Shown one piece after another: positions 50,042 to 57,950 of a DNA stretch of 57,950 nucleotides; positions within the stretch are counted from its first letter, which is position 1; each line of letters starts with the position of its first letter. The DNA is from Prevotella sp. (GTDB lineage: Bacteria > Bacteroidota > Bacteroidia > Bacteroidales > Bacteroidaceae): positions 1 through 57,950 of the forward strand of contig JAFUFD010000073.1 in NCBI GenBank assembly GCA_017470055.1, in the 5' to 3' direction. A model generated the notes under the pieces. That model ran no database searches. It had not been told where the DNA came from and worked only from the letters and a program-made list of their open reading frames with translations. Made by a program: the position numbers and the translations under genes.

Positions 50042-51259
50042 TTACTCGTGGCGAATAGCCTCGATGGGATCCATGTTGGCTGCCTTCTGGGCTGGGATGT
50101 AGCCGAAGAGGACACCAATGCATACGCAGACGAAGAAGGAGACGTAGATAGACCAGGCTGGTACGCTCGATGGCATGCCGACAATACCAAGGCAGGCACT
50201 CGCAGAGCAGCCTACCAGGATACCAAGTAATCCCCCCGTGACGGAGATAAGTACCGACTCTATCAGGAACTGCAATGAGATGACGGGTCCTGTAGCACCA
50301 ACCGCCATGCGCAGACCGATCTCTTTGGTGCGCTCCGTCACAGACACCAGCATGATGTTCATGATGCCGATACCAGCGACAAGCAACGAGAAAGCGGCTG
50401 CCACGACAAGGATGATGGTGACGGTATCCATCGTCGACGACATCGTCTCCATCATCTCCGCCTGTGAGCGGATGGTGAAGTCATCGTCAGCACCCTCCTT
50501 CAGTTTGTGATTGTCACGGAGTATCTGGGTGAGTTCCTCGATGGCGGCGTCAGACAATTCCTCGGTGACTGCCGAGCAGACGATGCTGGAGAAGAAAGTC
50601 TGGGCTGCAATACGTTTCATGACGGTGGTGTAGGGGGCTATCATCACATTGTCCTGATCCATACCCCAACTGTTATAGCCCTTTGACTTGAGGACTCCGA
50701 CGATGCGCATGGGGATGGACTTGAAACGGATGGTCTTGCCGATGGGGTCGACATGATCGCCAAACAACTCTGTGACGATGGTCTTACCCACCACGACGAC
50801 CTTTGCCGCCTTCTTGATATCCTCTTCCGTGAAGCAGTCGCCATCCTCTACCTCCCACTGCTTGATGTCGAGATACTCCGGGCTCTCACCATAGACACTG
50901 GTATTGGTGTTGTTATTACCATAGATGACCTGTCCGCTTGCCGTCACCTCTGGCGATACCTTCGTGACAAATTTCTTCTCACGGAGGATGCGCTCATAGT
51001 CTGCCATCTTCAGGGTCTGCATACTGGACGGGTCTTGGCGGACGCCACCACGCATGTCGGCTCCTGGTCGGATTGTCAGCAGGTTGGTTCCCATTGTTGA
51101 CAACTCCTGTCGGATGCTTTCCTTCGAGCCTTGTCCGATAGCCATCATGATAATGACGGCTGCCACACCGATAATGATACCCAGCATGGAGAGGAAGGAG
51201 CGCATCTTATTGTTCGCCACGGCTCTCAGACTGACTTTGAAAAGATTCAGTATATTCAT
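50042..51259 (-). CDS. MacB-like ABC transporter permease
   Basis: A 405-residue protein with an N-terminal helix (about 20-42), a large periplasmic MacB_PCD domain and three C-terminal helices, as in the FtsX/MacB type. 'GIIIGVAAVIIMMAIGQGSKESI' begins it. The final 'SVTERTKEIGLRMAVGATG' is the characteristic cytoplasmic loop with the coupling helix. Unlike MacB, the ATPase is a separate polypeptide encoded upstream. Last gene of the efflux operon. Confidence 0.88.
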   Translation of the reverse strand: MNILNLFKVSLRAVANNKMRSFLSMLGIIIGVAAVIIMMAIGQGSKESIRQELSTMGTNLLTIRPGADMRGGVRQDPSSMQTLKMADYERILREKKFVTKVSPEVTASGQVIYGNNNTNTSVYGESPEYLDIKQWEVEDGDCFTEEDIKKAAKVVVVGKTIVTELFGDHVDPIGKTIRFKSIPMRIVGVLKSKGYNSWGMDQDNVMIAPYTTVMKRIAAQTFFSSIVCSAVTEELSDAAIEELTQILRDNHKLKEGADDDFTIRSQAEMMETMSSTMDTVTIILVVAAAFSLLVAGIGIMNIMLVSVTERTKEIGLRMAVGATGPVISLQFLIESVLISVTGGLLGILVGCSASACLGIVGMPSSVPAWSIYVSFFVCVCIGVLFGYIPAQKAANMDPIEAIRHE

Positions 51260-51262
51260 TGT

Positions 51263-52021
51263 TTAATCGTCTTGCGGTTTGGGCAGGGCGGCGAGAGCCT
51301 CGGCTGCCGACTTGATATTCGTATTAATCGTGTCCTCACGGATCTTGCCGTCACGGAGGTTGATATTCCGACTGCTGTATTCTGCGATCTCGGGGTTGTG
51401 GGTCACGAAGATGATGGTGTGCCCCTGCTTGTAGAGTTCCTGAAAGAGAACGAGCATCTCGAAGGAGGTGCGGGTGTCGAGGTTACCTGTCGCCTCGTCG
51501 GCAAGGAGCACAGCGGGGTCGTTGACCAAGGCACGGGCGATGGCGACACGCTGCATCTGTCCGCCAGACATCTGGTTGGACTTATGCTCCAGGCGGTCGC
51601 CCAGTCCTACCGCCTCCAATGCCTTGACGGCTGCGGCACGACGTTGTTTGGCATCATACTTGTTGTTATACATCAACGGCAGTTCCACGTTCTCCACAGC
51701 AGTGGTCTTCGCCAGCAGGTTATAGTTCTGGAACACGAAACCAATCTTCTGATTACGCAGATGGGCACGCTGGGTCTTCGACATCGTGCGGACCGACACG
51801 CCATCAAGGTAATACTCTCCACTGGTAGGCGTGTCGAGGCAGCCCAACTGGTTGAGCAGAGTAGACTTGCCCGATCCAGAGGTGCCTTGAATGGTGACGA
51901 ACTCGCCCTCGTAGATCTTGAACGAGACACCACGCAATGCCTTCACCGTCTCACTGCCCACCTGGAAGTAACGCTTCACGTTCTGCAGTTCGATGACGAC
52001 TTTCCTATTATCTTCAGCCAT
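51263..52021 (-). CDS. MacB-like ABC transporter ATP-binding protein
   Basis: A 252-residue ATPase. Walker A 'GTSGSGKST', the Q-loop in '[10 protein letters not shown]', the signature '[13 protein letters not shown]', Walker B '[12 protein letters not shown]' (Ala where Pro is more usual) and the switch His in 'FVTHNPE' are all present. ATG 52021 begins right before 'ELQNVKRYF' and is preferred to an earlier frame start that overlaps the next gene. It powers the MacB-type permease encoded 3 bases downstream. Confidence 0.9.
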   Translation of the reverse strand: MAEDNRKVVIELQNVKRYFQVGSETVKALRGVSFKIYEGEFVTIQGTSGSGKSTLLNQLGCLDTPTSGEYYLDGVSVRTMSKTQRAHLRNQKIGFVFQNYNLLAKTTAVENVELPLMYNNKYDAKQRRAAAVKALEAVGLGDRLEHKSNQMSGGQMQRVAIARALVNDPAVLLADEATGNLDTRTSFEMLVLFQELYKQGHTIIFVTHNPEIAEYSSRNINLRDGKIREDTINTNIKSAAEALAALPKPQDD

Positions 52022-52022
52022 A

Positions 52023-53222
52023 TTACTGTTTCTTCTGACCTTGGTTGTTCTTGTTGTTATTGTTTCGTGGACGAGGCATGAAGGGGTTGCTTGCCTGCTG
52101 CTCACCGCCAGCGGTCTCACCACCCGAGATGATGAAGTCTGTCAGGATCTCGGTACCTTCTTTGATACCGCCCACGATCTCTGTCAGTAAGCCATTGGTG
52201 GTACCAATCTCCACCTTATATGCCTTAAAGGTGTCTCCATCCTTTGTCCATACCTTGTGGTCGCCCTCGCAGTCGTCAATCTTCTCTCCTTTACTAAGGA
52301 ATGCCTCGTTGGGCGTGAAGCGCAACGCCTTGCTGGGAACGGCGAGCACATCATTCTTCTCCAGGGTGAAGATAGTGACATTTGCCGTCAGTCCAGGTTT
52401 GAGTTTCAGGTCCTTGTTAGGAGCGGAGATCACCACTTCGTAGGTCACAACATTACTCTCTGTGGTAGCCTGTTGGCGAACTTGTGTGACGGCACCCTCG
52501 AAAGAATCGTCAGGGAAGGCGTCGACAGTGAAAGAGACACGCTGTCCTTCCTTCACACCGCCAATGTCTGCCTCGTCGATATCCGCAATGACACGCATAT
52601 CTGTCAAATCCTGAGCAATGGTGAAGAGTTCTGGGGTGTTGAACGAGGCAGCAACGGTCTGTCCTTCCTCTACTGACTTCGACAGCACCACACCGTCGAT
52701 TGGTGAGGTGATCGTGGCATAGCCGAGGTTGGTCTGCGCTTTCTGCACACTCTCACGCGAGGAGTTCACCGACTGACGGGCCTTCTCGTAACTGAGTTTG
52801 GCATTCTCATAGTCGTCGGCACTGACCAGTCCCTTGTCGAAAAGGGTCTTGTAGCGGTTGTAGTTGGCAAGTTCATAGTTCAGGGTGCTCTGTGCACTGG
52901 ACAGGTTTGCCTTTGCCGTGTTCAACTCACTGATGAGGTTGGTCTTGTCGAGTTCAGCGATCACCTGTCCTTTTCTGACCACACTGTTGTAGTCAACATA
53001 GAGTTTCGACACGATGCCACTGACCTGTGTACCTACGGTGACAGAGGTGACAGGCTCGATGGTTCCTGTGGCGGTGATAGAGGTGTGGATGTCCTGTTTC
53101 TCTACCTTTGCCGTCTCGAACGACACTTTCTCGTCTTTCTTCCCGCCTGACAACAGCCAGACGATGAGGGCTATCACGACGATTGCGCCTATGATGAGCC
53201 ATAATTTCTTGTTCTTGAGCAT
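52023..53222 (-). CDS. MacA-like periplasmic adaptor protein
   Basis: A 399-residue HlyD/RND-type adaptor. A short N-terminal helix (LWLIIGAIVVIALIVWLLSGG) anchors it. The lipoyl and hairpin part follows ('TGTIEPVTSVTVGTQVSG', then a coiled coil with 'AELDKTNLISELNTAKANLSSAQSTL'), then beta-barrel and membrane-proximal domains. The C-terminus is Asn/Gln-rich (PRPRNNNNKNNQ). It bridges the ABC permease and the TolC-like pore. ATG 53222 is taken since the hydrophobic anchor starts directly after it. Confidence 0.9.
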   Translation of the reverse strand: MLKNKKLWLIIGAIVVIALIVWLLSGGKKDEKVSFETAKVEKQDIHTSITATGTIEPVTSVTVGTQVSGIVSKLYVDYNSVVRKGQVIAELDKTNLISELNTAKANLSSAQSTLNYELANYNRYKTLFDKGLVSADDYENAKLSYEKARQSVNSSRESVQKAQTNLGYATITSPIDGVVLSKSVEEGQTVAASFNTPELFTIAQDLTDMRVIADIDEADIGGVKEGQRVSFTVDAFPDDSFEGAVTQVRQQATTESNVVTYEVVISAPNKDLKLKPGLTANVTIFTLEKNDVLAVPSKALRFTPNEAFLSKGEKIDDCEGDHKVWTKDGDTFKAYKVEIGTTNGLLTEIVGGIKEGTEILTDFIISGGETAGGEQQASNPFMPRPRNNNNKNNQGQKKQ

Positions 53223-53238
53223 ATCTTTTTTCTTTTTA

Positions 53239-54576
53239 TTATATTCGCATGGTCTCACCCTGATAGAAGCGTAGCAGTTGCTGGCTCAGGATAGTGGTGT
53301 ATTTCGCCTGCAGACGATTCTGCTGGGCGAGGATGAGTTTGTCTTTCCCTGTCATCAGTTCCACGATGTTCTTGAGCCCGAGGTGGAACTGCTCTGACAG
53401 CAGGTCATAGGATGCCTGCTCACTCTCCACGGAAGCAGTGGCGGCACGGAACTTCTGTTGGTTGTTCAGTGCGTCGAGCCAATAGCCCTCGATAGTCGAG
53501 TAGAGTTGCTTTTGCTGGTCAAGCAAGTCGAGTTCCGCTTGCTCGTGGGCTATCTTTGCCCTGTTGACAGCGGTCTTTGTCTTACGACCGTCAATGATGG
53601 GGACATTCACGCCCACACCAGCCGATGCGTCGAAGTTAGTCTTCATCTGCGATCCCCAGGTGTTGGACGACATGGAGTTGGTGGAGGTGCCCACTCCTGC
53701 TGTCATATTGATGGTAGGCAGCCATCCCGCCTTGGCAATCTTCAGTTGCAGGTCGCTCGACTCAATACCTAATTTGGCATTCTGAATCTCGGGGCGTTGC
53801 GCAAGGGCTGCCTCATAGACACTCTGTAGTGAGGGTATGTCGGCAAGTGCCTGCTCATCCGTGGTCGCTGGTATGGCGACATCGAAATCACTGCCGTCAG
53901 TAATCTCCAGCAACTGACGGAGTTGGAGTTTGTACTCTGCCAACTGTGTCTGCGCCTGTACGATGTCATATTCGTCTGTCGCGCGTTGGGCTGTCAGTTG
54001 TGCCAAGTCGGCTTTGGACATCTTGCCGACCTCCACCATCTGCTGACCACGCTCTTCGTTCTTCTTACTCGTCTCCAGGTTCTGACGCTCTACCTCTACG
54101 GACTCTGCCACATAAAGGATCTGGACATACAACTGGGCAATACGCTCTTGGATGGAGTTGGCTGTCTCTGAGATAGACAGGTCTGCCTGTTGCTCGCTCA
54201 AACGGTCCATCTTCAGTTGGTTGGTGTTCTGTCCGCCGTTCCATACTGTCCATGAGGCATTCAGACCGTAGGAGCCGTTATAATAAGTCTTGGTCACATC
54301 CGTACTTACCGTTCCGTTGCTGACCGTCATTGTCCCCGATTGTGTCCACGGACGGTATCCTACACTTTGGTTGGTGGATGCCGAGAGGGTGGGGAGTAAT
54401 GCTGCGGATGATTGCTTGCGGGTCTCTGTGGCAGACTGCTTCTGCAATCGTGCTTGTTGTAGTGTGATGTTGTTCTCAATAGCATACTGGATGCAGTCCT
54501 CCAAAGTCCACTTTTTCTGTCCGAAAGCGCATAGGACGAGGGGGAGCATTAACATCGTCATTATCCTTCTTTTCAT
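53239..54576 (-). CDS. TolC-family outer-membrane efflux protein
   Basis: A 445-residue protein with a signal peptide (LMLPLVLCAFG) and the two TolC repeats, each with long coiled-coil helices ('EDCIQYAIENNITLQQARLQ', 'LGIESSDLQLKIAKAGWLPTINMTAGV', 'FHLGLKNIVELMTGKDKLILAQQNRLQAKY'). It completes the tripartite system as the first gene of the operon. ATG 54576 starts just before the signal peptide. Substrate of the pump is not evident; MacAB systems export antibiotics or peptides. Confidence 0.9.
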   Translation of the reverse strand: MKRRIMTMLMLPLVLCAFGQKKWTLEDCIQYAIENNITLQQARLQKQSATETRKQSSAALLPTLSASTNQSVGYRPWTQSGTMTVSNGTVSTDVTKTYYNGSYGLNASWTVWNGGQNTNQLKMDRLSEQQADLSISETANSIQERIAQLYVQILYVAESVEVERQNLETSKKNEERGQQMVEVGKMSKADLAQLTAQRATDEYDIVQAQTQLAEYKLQLRQLLEITDGSDFDVAIPATTDEQALADIPSLQSVYEAALAQRPEIQNAKLGIESSDLQLKIAKAGWLPTINMTAGVGTSTNSMSSNTWGSQMKTNFDASAGVGVNVPIIDGRKTKTAVNRAKIAHEQAELDLLDQQKQLYSTIEGYWLDALNNQQKFRAATASVESEQASYDLLSEQFHLGLKNIVELMTGKDKLILAQQNRLQAKYTTILSQQLLRFYQGETMRI

Positions 54577-54620
54577 ATCAATTGTTTTGTTTTTGTATCT
54601 TTTGTTCAATTAAACTACTG

Positions 54621-54628
54621 CAAAAGTA
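54621..54628 (-). promoter_or_regulatory. -7 element of the efflux operon
   Basis: TACTTTTG on the minus strand, 44 nt before the ATG of the TolC-family gene. Confidence 0.45.
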
Positions 54629-54742
54629 TAAAGAAATTATTAATATATAGATAATAAAGTTTGAGCGTTTAACAATTATTTGACTTTTTTGCGCTTTTGG
54701 TTGAAAATATAGTAAAAATTTCCATATCTCAACAAAAAACCG

Positions 54743-54750
54743 TATATTTG
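54743..54750 (+). promoter_or_regulatory. -7 element of the penicillin-binding protein gene
   Basis: TATATTTG, 26 nt before the ATG at 54777. Divergent from the efflux promoter. Confidence 0.5.
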
Positions 54751-54776
54751 CATCGCCGATTAATAACAAGTCGAAG

Positions 54777-57098
54777 ATGAAAAAGATAATCGTACGTGTT
54801 CTCTGGGCTCTGCTGGGTGCTTCTGTACTGACAGCGGCATTTTCTTTTATTGCCATTAACAATGGATGGATAGGATATATGCCTCCTATCGAGGAGTTGC
54901 AGAACCCAATCAATAGATATGCGACACAGGTCTATAGTGCCGATGGCAAGATAATGGGTACGTGGAATTATAACAGGGAGAACCGTGTGCTGGTGGATTA
55001 CTCCCAGTTGTCGCCTGCTCTCATACAAGCATTGGTCGCCACGGAGGATGTGCGCTTCTACGACCATTCTGGTATCGATTTCATCGCTTTAGGGCGTGCT
55101 GTCGTCAAAAGAGGAATGCTCCGACAGAAGAGTGCAGGAGGTGGCTCTACGATTACGCAGCAATTGGCTAAACAACTTTATTCCGGGACAGCGCATAGCG
55201 TGATGGAGCGCTTGTTGCAAAAACCTATCGAGTGGGTGATTGCCGTGCAGTTGGAGCGTAACTATACCAAGGATGAGATCATCGCTATGTATCTCAACTA
55301 TTTCGATTTCCTCCATAATGCGGTGGGAATCAAGACCGCCTCGAATACGTATTTTGGAAAGGAGCCGAAAGACTTGACAGTCAATGAGGCAGCGACCTTG
55401 ATAGGCTTGTGTAAGAACCCTTCTTATTTCAATCCTGTGCGTTATAAGGAGAGAAGTCAGGAGCGTCGTAATGTGGTACTTGGGCAGATGGTGAAGGCTG
55501 GCTATTTGACGGACGCTCAGTATGAGCAGTATTCCGCAGAGCCATTGAAACTGAACTTTCACGTGTCTGACCATAAGGATGGCGTGGCAGTCTATTTCCG
55601 TGATTTCCTGCGCCGATACATGATGGCGAAAAAGCCTGAGCGGTCGGAGTATCCCTCATGGAATATGGTGAAATATCATCAAGACTCTATCAACTGGGAG
55701 ACAGATCCGCTCTATGGCTGGTGTAATAAAAATCGTAAGCGCAATGGCGATAATTATAATGTGTACACGGATGGGTTGAAGGTGTATACCACCATCGATT
55801 CCCGTATGCAGGAATACGCAGAACAGGCTGCACGTGAGCATATCGTCAAATATCTGCAACCTGCTTTTGACAAGGAGAATCGTGGACGTAAGAGCGCTCC
55901 CTATTCTGGTAACCTGTCGGCAGAGCAGGTCAATAAGATCCTGATGCGCTCTGTCCGCCAGTGTGAGCGTTATAGGGTACTGAAAGAGTCTGGGGCCTCG
56001 GAGGAGGAGATCAAACGCTCGTTCAATACGAAGACGGAAATGTCGGTATTTACCTATCATGGAGAGAAAGACACCATCATGACACCGCTGGACTCTATCC
56101 GCTATTATAAGTCATTCCTGCGTTGTGGCTTTATGAGTATGTGTCCGCAAAATGGGCATGTGAAAGCGTATGTGGGAGGTCTTGACTTTATGCACTTCGC
56201 ATACGATATGTGTATGGAAGGTCGTCGGCAGGTGGGCTCTACCATCAAACCATTCCTCTATTCCCTTGCTATGGAGAACGGCTTCTCACCGTGTGACGTG
56301 GCTCCGAATGTTCAAGAGACATATATTGTCGGTGGACGTGCCTGGACTCCCCGAAATGGAAGTCGTGCCCGTTATGGCGAGATGGTGACATTGAAATGGG
56401 GACTGCAACAGTCGAACAACTGGATATCTGCCTATCTGATGAGTAAACTGAATCCCCAGGCTTTCGTGACTTTGCTCCGTGAGTATGGAATCAACAACCC
56501 GGAGATTCACCCGTCAATGGCTCTGTGCCTTGGACCGTGTGATATCACGGTAGGGGAGATGGTCAGTGCCTATACTACTTTTGCCAATCATGGTATTCGT
56601 ACTTCCCCTATGTTCGTGACTAAGATTGCGGACAATGAGGGGAATGTCCTTGCGGAGTTTCAGCCTCGTATGAATGAGGTCATCAGTGAGGAAAGCGCCC
56701 ATAAGATGCTATATATGCTGAAGGCTGTCGTAGAGGGCGGTACCGCTGGTCGCTTACGTTATAAGTATAATATCCCTGGGGACATTGCTGGCAAGACAGG
56801 TACGACCAATAACAATAGTGACGCATGGTTTATGGGCATTACCCCCACACTGGTCAGTGGTTGCTGGGTCGGTGGCGAGGATCGTGACATTCACTTCACT
56901 ATGACGAGTATGGGACAGGGTGCCGCTGGCGCTCTACCTGTGTGGGCATATTATATGCGACGTGTCTATGCGGACAAGCGACTGGGGTATAATAGTGAGG
57001 CTGTCTTCGACCTGCCCGCAGGATATAATCCATGCCAATATGATGAATCGGGACTGGAAGATGTCTCTGAGGATGATATGGGAGAAATATTTGAGTAG
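54777..57098 (+). CDS. Class A penicillin-binding protein (PBP1A-like)
   Basis: A 773-residue bifunctional peptidoglycan synthase. After an N-terminal anchor (about 5-28) comes the GT51 glycosyltransferase domain: 'ALVATEDVRFYDHSGID' with the catalytic Glu and 'GGGSTITQQLAKQLY'. The transpeptidase has 'GSTIKPFLYSL' (S-x-x-K), 'QQSNNWISAYL' (SxN) and 'AGKTGTTNNNSDAWF' (KTGT). Length and motif order match PBP1a. It polymerises and cross-links peptidoglycan at the outer face of the inner membrane. It is followed by a strong terminator and then by the rRNA operon. Confidence 0.93.
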   Translation: MKKIIVRVLWALLGASVLTAAFSFIAINNGWIGYMPPIEELQNPINRYATQVYSADGKIMGTWNYNRENRVLVDYSQLSPALIQALVATEDVRFYDHSGIDFIALGRAVVKRGMLRQKSAGGGSTITQQLAKQLYSGTAHSVMERLLQKPIEWVIAVQLERNYTKDEIIAMYLNYFDFLHNAVGIKTASNTYFGKEPKDLTVNEAATLIGLCKNPSYFNPVRYKERSQERRNVVLGQMVKAGYLTDAQYEQYSAEPLKLNFHVSDHKDGVAVYFRDFLRRYMMAKKPERSEYPSWNMVKYHQDSINWETDPLYGWCNKNRKRNGDNYNVYTDGLKVYTTIDSRMQEYAEQAAREHIVKYLQPAFDKENRGRKSAPYSGNLSAEQVNKILMRSVRQCERYRVLKESGASEEEIKRSFNTKTEMSVFTYHGEKDTIMTPLDSIRYYKSFLRCGFMSMCPQNGHVKAYVGGLDFMHFAYDMCMEGRRQVGSTIKPFLYSLAMENGFSPCDVAPNVQETYIVGGRAWTPRNGSRARYGEMVTLKWGLQQSNNWISAYLMSKLNPQAFVTLLREYGINNPEIHPSMALCLGPCDITVGEMVSAYTTFANHGIRTSPMFVTKIADNEGNVLAEFQPRMNEVISEESAHKMLYMLKAVVEGGTAGRLRYKYNIPGDIAGKTGTTNNNSDAWFMGITPTLVSGCWVGGEDRDIHFTMTSMGQGAAGALPVWAYYMRRVYADKRLGYNSEAVFDLPAGYNPCQYDESGLEDVSEDDMGEIFE

Positions 57099-57123
57099 CC
57101 CTGTATATAATATAATAAGGTGT

Positions 57124-57168
57124 AAAGTTTTCGCTTTTTGTCATGAAAAGCGAAAACTTTTTATTTTG
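57124..57168 (+). terminator. Terminator of the penicillin-binding protein gene
   Basis: AAAGTTTTCGCTTTT (57124-57138) pairs perfectly over 15 bp with AAAAGCGAAAACTTT (57146-57160); T-run follows. It also insulates the rRNA promoter. Confidence 0.88.
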
Positions 57169-57190
57169 TAGAAAAAAAGTTTGAGAAAAG

Positions 57191-57222
57191 TTTGGCGGGT
57201 TTTGAAAATAGTTGTACCTTTG
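57191..57222 (+). promoter_or_regulatory. rRNA operon promoter
   Basis: TTTG (57191-57194), a 20-nt spacer and TACCTTTG (57215-57222) match the consensus exactly. The start of transcription would be near 57229, giving a leader of about 260 nt. Confidence 0.75.
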
Positions 57223-57228
57223 CATCCG

Positions 57229-57489
57229 CTTTCGCTCAAAAACTTAGGTTTAGCGAAATTGGAGAAGAGATCTTTGAGATAATTACATAAAACAGAGAAG
57301 AAGTAGTACAAGAAGCAAGTGCTTTTTCCTTCTTGGAAATGCACTTGGGTATAGTAATGTAGACGAACCGTCAATAATGACGACAGGTGTTTTACAATAA
57401 ATCCATTTTGTTCTACCGGATAACGATTAAAGAGATGCGTTCACAGAGACAGACAATTCATCCATTCGATGAATTTAAAGATATTTTAT
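57229..57489 (+). other. 16S rRNA precursor leader
   Basis: No gene is seen. Two hairpins are likely: arms AAGTGCTTTTTCC (57317-57329) and GGAAATGCACTT (57335-57346) with a TTCTT loop, and AATTCATC/GATGAATT (57455-57475). The first contains TGCTTTTT, similar to the boxA antitermination site. Confidence 0.5.

Positions 57490-57950
<461 letters not shown>

Overview
The window looks like a chromosome segment of a Prevotellaceae-type member of the Bacteroidota. The evidence is the partial 16S rRNA at the right edge, the recurring Bacteroidota promoter form (TTTG, about 20 nt, TAnnTTTG) ahead of most transcription units, lipoproteins with a Bacteroidota-type secretome, and secreted proteins ending in the Prevotella/Bacteroides-style tail 'YKGIVIKNGKKYIQK'. 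No plasmid, phage, IS or CRISPR hallmark was seen. The 16S fragment carries several substitutions at normally near-universal positions.

Left to right: (1) 1-915: the 3' end of a secreted-protein gene, a MazE/MazF-like toxin-antitoxin pair, and a decayed second copy of the same gene tail plus its terminator, so the TA pair sits between direct repeats. (2) 990-10123: a beta-mannan utilisation locus (GH5 mannanase lipoprotein, CE7 esterase, GH26 mannanase lipoprotein, GH130 mannosylglucose phosphorylase, GPH symporter, mannobiose 2-epimerase, PafA-type phosphatase). Mannan is cut and deacetylated outside, mannobiose is imported, epimerised to mannosyl-glucose and phosphorolysed to mannose-1-P plus glucose. 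(3) A small XRE regulator, then the ten-gene nuoA-B-CD-H-I-J-K-L-M-N operon, which lacks nuoE, nuoF and nuoG. (4) A small outer-membrane beta-barrel gene. (5) On the minus strand, a 1199-aa secreted modular protein coupled by an ATGA overlap to a 50-aa small protein; related palindrome-rich repeats lie on both sides. (6) 26143-37382, minus strand: an exopolysaccharide operon (response-regulator receiver, receiver-like/sugar transferase fusion, TolC-like protein, Wzc/Wzz-like protein, Wzy-like polymerase, three GT2 enzymes, Wzx-like flippase) with a promoter near 37425-37458.

(7) xylB (+) faces a minus-strand manC-ptb-buk unit across a nested inverted repeat. (8) glnS-TPR-dedA, then mltG, both minus strand, with a candidate small RNA between them. 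(9) A CBM20-containing 4-alpha-glucanotransferase (+). (10) A minus-strand TolC/MacA/MacB-type tripartite efflux operon. (11) A class A penicillin-binding protein (+) with a strong terminator. (12) An rRNA promoter, a structured leader and the first part of a 16S rRNA gene that runs off the window.

The items most worth a second look are the 50-aa protein coupled to the large secreted protein, the receiver-fused sugar transferase beside a stand-alone receiver, the paralogous glycosyltransferase that has lost its catalytic motifs, the TA pair inside a duplicated gene end, and the unusual 16S sequence. Functions are read from motifs and gene order; no database search was run.
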